The position numbers were made by a program, and so were the translations under genes. The notes under the pieces are model-generated. The model was not told where the DNA came from, ran no database searches, and saw only the letters and a list, made by a program, of their open reading frames with translations. Source: an uncultured Gammaproteobacteria bacterium (lineage in GTDB: Bacteria > Pseudomonadota > Gammaproteobacteria > CAIUAS01). From it: 18,650 bases of DNA. Location: the NCBI GenBank assembly GCA_903897205.1, contig CAIUAS010000256.1, positions 1-18,650 on the forward strand. The letters run 5' to 3'. Below are positions 15,484-18,650 of this stretch, one piece after another. Each line of letters opens with the position of its first letter. Position 1 is the stretch's first letter.

Positions 15484-16821
15484 TTAATTATTGCTGGTTG
15501 CTGCGGTATTAGCTACGCGCCATTTCATCCAAACATAGATAGGGATGCTGCTAAATAATAATAAAGTGCCGTAAAATACGGTGTCTTCGCCAGATCCTAT
15601 GATTGTCCATAATGCATAAGCGCTTGCCAGGATGGCAATAATGCTTGAACCCAGTAAACGCTTGCCATTAAATTTTTCGCGATCTTTTATGAAGATAAGT
15701 AACTCTGCCATCGCAGTAAATAGATAAGGAATTAATGAGGCCAGCGTGGCTAATAAAATAATAAAAGTAAATTGTTTAACCAGACTTTGATTTAAGGTTA
15801 ATAATAATAATAAGGTAATTAAAATACTAGAAATGATTAAGCCCCAAACTGGGGTGCCATTCTGAGATACCTTAGCAAAAACCGGCGGAAAAATACCATC
15901 GCGTGCGGCTGCTAGTGGTACTTGGCCTTGCAATAAGGTCCAGCCATTGAGTGCGCCGAAAGTTGAAATAACTGCGCCGGCAGCAATAACTAGACTACCG
16001 ATGGGGCCAAACATGATTCGTGCGGCGTCCGCATAAGGGGCGCTAGAATGCGCTAGTTTATCGAGTGGCACCATGCCCATCACTGCCAGGCTGCTGAGGA
16101 TATAAATTAATGCCGTGATCAGGGTGCCGTAAATAGTGGCTCTTGGGATATTACGTTGTGGATCTTCTACATCATTGGCTGGCACGGTCGCGGATTCTAA
16201 ACCGATAAAAGACCACAATGTTAAAGTGGCTGCGCCCGTTAAGGCAGTAAAGTCGCTTTTTCCTGAAATATTAAATTGGGCTAAATTGTGTGGTTGTATG
16301 AATAAGAGACCAATGGTGGCTAGTAATAATAAGGGCAATAATTTTAATACGGTGGTGACCAGTTGCACGAGGCCGGCGCGTCTTACGCCGCAAATATTAA
16401 CGAGGGTCATGAGCCAAACGATGGCAATACTTACCAAACAGGAAAGTTTGGCATCACCAGAAAGAGGATGAAAGAATACGCTAAGATAGCCGGTAAAAGC
16501 GACCGCAATGGCGGCATTGCCAACCCAGAGCGCTATCCAATAGTTATATGCCATTTGAAAACCAATAAATTCACCAAAGCCTTCGCGGCAATAGGCATAA
16601 GGGCCGCCGATTCTTGGCATGACGCTGCCTAGCTTGGCAAAAACAAGCGCTAATAATACGGCGCCGATAGAGGTAAATACCCAGGCAAGTAAGCCAATAC
16701 TGCCAAAGCTTGCTAGTGAAGCAGGTAATAAAAATACGCCTGAGCCTATCATGTTGCCAGCAACTAATGCTGTTAACATCCATAAACCAAGCTTTTGGCG
16801 ATTGGATGGGGAAGTTGCCAT
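15484..16821 (-). CDS. APC-superfamily amino-acid permease/antiporter, AdiC-like
   Basis: This is a twelve-helix inner-membrane transporter of the basic amino-acid/polyamine antiporter group of the APC superfamily. The 445-residue protein aligns by eye along its length with E. coli arginine/agmatine antiporter AdiC. The substrate-backbone loop GNMIGSGVFLLP is at 22-33, GGPYAYCREGFG at 72-83, YWIALWVGN at 94-102, LWSFIGLESA at 202-211 (Trp203, equivalent to AdiC Trp202) and GGWTLL-like NGWTLL at 292-297 (Trp294, equivalent to AdiC Trp293). The substrate may be arginine/agmatine or another cationic amino acid; no decarboxylase gene is adjacent to decide. I chose the ATG at 16821 because it has a GGAGA box seven bases upstream. 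A start 16 codons further out (16869) would lie upstream of the perfect -10 box. It appears monocistronic. Confidence 0.85.
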   Translation of the reverse strand: MATSPSNRQKLGLWMLTALVAGNMIGSGVFLLPASLASFGSIGLLAWVFTSIGAVLLALVFAKLGSVMPRIGGPYAYCREGFGEFIGFQMAYNYWIALWVGNAAIAVAFTGYLSVFFHPLSGDAKLSCLVSIAIVWLMTLVNICGVRRAGLVQLVTTVLKLLPLLLLATIGLLFIQPHNLAQFNISGKSDFTALTGAATLTLWSFIGLESATVPANDVEDPQRNIPRATIYGTLITALIYILSSLAVMGMVPLDKLAHSSAPYADAARIMFGPIGSLVIAAGAVISTFGALNGWTLLQGQVPLAAARDGIFPPVFAKVSQNGTPVWGLIISSILITLLLLLTLNQSLVKQFTFIILLATLASLIPYLFTAMAELLIFIKDREKFNGKRLLGSSIIAILASAYALWTIIGSGEDTVFYGTLLLFSSIPIYVWMKWRVANTAATSNN

Positions 16822-16858
16822 AACGGTCTCCAAATGAACGTAATCAAATAAATCGCAC

Positions 16859-16888
16859 ATTATACTCATGTGTTAGGTGGTTTGCGAA
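16859..16888 (-). promoter_or_regulatory. Likely promoter of the AdiC-like gene
   Basis: On the minus strand a perfect -10 TATAAT lies at 16864-16859, with TTCGCA (16888-16883) 18 bp upstream as a partial -35. Transcription would begin near 16852 and leave about 30 nt of leader with the GGAGA site. This supports the shorter start codon. Confidence 0.5.
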
Positions 16889-17020
16889 AGGTTTTTTCTG
16901 GTTAATTTTAGGCGTGATCGTCGGGTAAATAGCCATGAATAAAGCCTGTGGCTTTCTCGTCTTTATATGCGGTGCAATTCGTTTTAGATAAAAATGCAAA
17001 AATTAAATTTAACTGATATA

Positions 17021-17048
17021 TTTAGCTTGTTTTTTTCACTTTTATAAT
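17021..17048 (+). promoter_or_regulatory. Likely tyrS promoter
   Basis: A perfect -10 TATAAT lies at 17043-17048, with a weak -35 TTTAGC (17021-17026) 16 bp upstream. The start would be near 17055, with a leader of about 45 nt. No T-box or other known riboswitch fold is visible in the leader. Confidence 0.45.
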
Positions 17049-17099
17049 TATAAACCCGGCCGCAAGCGATCGACACAACCACCTCATTGAAAAATAACT

Positions 17100-18305
17100 A
17101 TGACAATATCTGCTTTTGAAGAAATCCAACGTGGTAGTCATGAAATATTATTACCAGAAGAATTAAAAACAAAATTAGCGAGTGGTAAACCGCTGCGTAT
17201 TAAAGCAGGGTTTGATCCCACAGCGCCAGATTTACATTTGGGCCATACCGTATTAATTACCAAGCTGCGTCAGTTTCAACGCTTGGGGCATGAAGTGATT
17301 TTTTTAATTGGTGATTTTACTGGCATGATCGGTGATCCCACCGGCAAGAATGCCACGCGCCCGCCTTTAACGCCCACTGAAGTGGCGGCGAATGCTAAAA
17401 CTTATGCAGAGCAGATATTTAAAATTTTAGATCCTGATTTGACTCAGGTGCGTTTTAATTCAGAGTGGTTAGATAAATTATCACCGCAAGATTTAATTAA
17501 ATTAGCCGCTACTCACACCGTGGCGCGTATGTTAGAGCGCGACGATTTTCATAAGCGCTATACGAATGGCCAGCCTATTGCGATTCACGAATTTTTATAT
17601 CCTTTATTGCAAGGTTATGATTCGGTGGCGTTAAAAGCAGATGTGGAATTAGGCGGAACCGATCAAAAGTTTAATTTATTGATGGGGAGAGAATTGCAAA
17701 AACATTTTGGCCAAGCGCCGCAAGTGGTGCTTACTATGCCGTTATTAGAAGGGTTGGACGGTGTGCAAAAGATGTCTAAATCATTAGGGAATTACATTGG
17801 AATCGATGAACCCGCAAAAGATATGTTTGGTAAAATCATGTCGATTTCAGATGAATTAATGTGGAAGTATTTTGAATTATTATCGTTAAGAAAATCAACT
17901 GCCGATATGGTTAAAATGCAAGTGGATGCAAACCAAGGCGTTGCTAATCCGCGTAATTTTAAAGTAGAACTGGCTTTGGAAATAGTTGAGCGTTTTCACG
18001 ATAAAACTCAGGCAGAAGCGGCGCTAGCTGATTTTGAGCAACGTTTTAAAAAAGGTGAAATGCCAAGCGATATGGCTGAGGTGACACTCACCACGCCCGC
18101 GGAAACAATACCACTGGCTAATCTTTTAAAAGAAGCGGGCTTAACTAAAAGCACTTCTGAATCACGTACATTAATTAAAGAAGGCGCAGTGAAAATTGAT
18201 GGCGTGAAAGTGGAAGATATTAATTTACTGGTTGCAACCGGTAATATCCATGTTTATCAAGTAGGCAAGCGACGTTTTGCCAGGGTGGGTGTTAATAAAA
18301 ATTAA
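17100..18305 (+). CDS. tyrS: Tyrosyl-tRNA synthetase (TyrZ-type)
   Basis: This class I aminoacyl-tRNA synthetase charges tRNA-Tyr in the cytoplasm. The 401-residue protein has the HIGH-equivalent HLGH at 46-49, the tyrosine-site region GYDSVALKADVELGGTDQKFN (172-192), and KMSKS at 224-228. An S4 RNA-binding domain is at about 336-398 (LANLLKEAGLTKSTSESRTLIKEGAVKIDG). The short 400-residue form and the HTVARMLERDDF box (139-150) fit the TyrZ subgroup rather than the roughly 420-residue E. coli TyrS. There is no strong Shine-Dalgarno before the ATG, but the N-terminus aligns well. It is apparently monocistronic; no clear intrinsic terminator follows. Confidence 0.96.
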   Translation: MTISAFEEIQRGSHEILLPEELKTKLASGKPLRIKAGFDPTAPDLHLGHTVLITKLRQFQRLGHEVIFLIGDFTGMIGDPTGKNATRPPLTPTEVAANAKTYAEQIFKILDPDLTQVRFNSEWLDKLSPQDLIKLAATHTVARMLERDDFHKRYTNGQPIAIHEFLYPLLQGYDSVALKADVELGGTDQKFNLLMGRELQKHFGQAPQVVLTMPLLEGLDGVQKMSKSLGNYIGIDEPAKDMFGKIMSISDELMWKYFELLSLRKSTADMVKMQVDANQGVANPRNFKVELALEIVERFHDKTQAEAALADFEQRFKKGEMPSDMAEVTLTTPAETIPLANLLKEAGLTKSTSESRTLIKEGAVKIDGVKVEDINLLVATGNIHVYQVGKRRFARVGVNKN

Positions 18306-18363
18306 ACATGTGTTTTTAGTGCGAGTAAATTTAAAAAAATAATAATATAATTTGGGGGTAAGT

Positions 18364-18650
18364 ATGCAAAATGGTAGCAATAATAATAGTCTTTTTTCGC
18401 CTTTTGACCAGGAACTTGATGAGCGAAAATGGCAAGGGCTAATGGAAAATATATTAGGCGACGTTATATTAGACGAATTTTTAAAAAAAGCAGGAAGCTA
18501 TAAGGCGCTCTATAAGGGTTTTATGAGTGAGGTTAAAGAATTAATAGAAAAGTTTGATTTTTCTAATCTAAGAAAAATTCTTGAAGATGCTATGTATATT
18601 GAATCTAAAATAAACTGGCCGACAGAGTTCTATGATAAGTTTTTAGCTGA
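18364..18650 (+). CDS. Unrecognised ORF, 5' part (runs off the right edge)
   Basis: An open frame of 95 codons runs to the edge, beginning MQNGSNNNSLFSPFDQELDE. A strong ribosome binding site (GGGGGTA, 18354-18360) sits three to four bases before the ATG. The visible part is hydrophilic and predicted largely helical, with no signal peptide, no membrane segment, and many Lys, Glu and Asp (KELIEKFDF, KILEDAMYIESK). I recognise no domain. Codon use is AT-richer than in tyrS, with ATA, AGA and CTA present, which can mark recently acquired or effector-like genes in Legionella/Coxiella relatives; that reading is speculative. The upstream 58 bp are very AT-rich, with a TATAAT at 18346-18351 that lies too close to the start to be a normal promoter. 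That it is a real gene is likely; its function is unknown. Confidence 0.7.
   Translation, partial: MQNGSNNNSLFSPFDQELDERKWQGLMENILGDVILDEFLKKAGSYKALYKGFMSEVKELIEKFDFSNLRKILEDAMYIESKINWPTEFYDKFLA

Noticed and set aside
16935..16991. 18-codon ORF ATG...TAA before tyrS, a possible leader peptide
   Set aside because: It has no ribosome binding site, no run of Tyr codons and lies upstream of the predicted promoter.
5350..17072. CGATCG shared by the spacer repeat and the tyrS leader
   Set aside because: A six-base palindrome recurs by chance; the surrounding bases do not match.
18306..18322. Terminator after tyrS (AAACA/TGTTT)
   Set aside because: The stem is only five A/T-rich pairs with a two-base loop, too weak to call.

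Overview
The window looks like the chromosome of an AT-rich gammaproteobacterium. The evidence is a TamA/TamB outer-membrane assembly pair, a large MscK/MscM-type mechanosensitive channel, a TyrZ-type tyrosyl-tRNA synthetase, chromosomal ParA/ParB and Shine-Dalgarno-led genes throughout. The style of several proteins (330-residue malate dehydrogenase, AdiC-like permease, DUF985 cupin) recalls Legionella/Coxiella relatives. That placement is an inference from memory, not a search result. Most of the window is housekeeping or envelope biology. I see no rRNA, tRNA, CRISPR array, insertion sequence or prophage.

Left part (1-5307). The 5' end of parB and all of parA lie on the minus strand (parA upstream of parB, 17 bp apart). 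Divergent from them is a ZIP-family metal transporter. It converges on malate dehydrogenase (minus), and two back-to-back hairpin terminators separate the two genes. Upstream of mdh on the same strand is a two-gene unit: a P1-family (DmpA/NylC-like) self-processing amidohydrolase followed 13 bp later by a saccharopine/lysine-dehydrogenase-like oxidoreductase.

Middle (5308-11313). A short divergent spacer carries a long inverted repeat. It leads into tamA-tamB (plus, ATGA overlap). tamB ends tail-to-tail with a DUF985 cupin gene (minus), and the coding regions overlap by 30 bp. Next on the minus strand is a hicA-hicB toxin-antitoxin pair (ATGA overlap). Its promoter start region is covered by an unusually clean dyad that should be the HicB operator.

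Right part (11314-18650). A large MscS-family channel gene and a MurG-like glycosyltransferase form a minus-strand unit with an 8-bp overlap. The MurG carries motifs I associate with Firmicutes-type MurG rather than the usual gammaproteobacterial form, and it lies outside any cell-wall cluster. A perfect 12-bp palindrome of a widely dispersed hairpin type separates this unit from an AdiC-like amino-acid antiporter gene. Then tyrS (plus) and the start of an unrecognised, very AT-rich ORF with a strong ribosome binding site close the window.

The best candidates for a second look are the non-canonical MurG coupled to the MscS channel, the P1-hydrolase/dehydrogenase pair, the hicAB operator, the two palindromes in spacers and the unknown ORF at the right edge. 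None amounts to a clearly new system on sequence alone.
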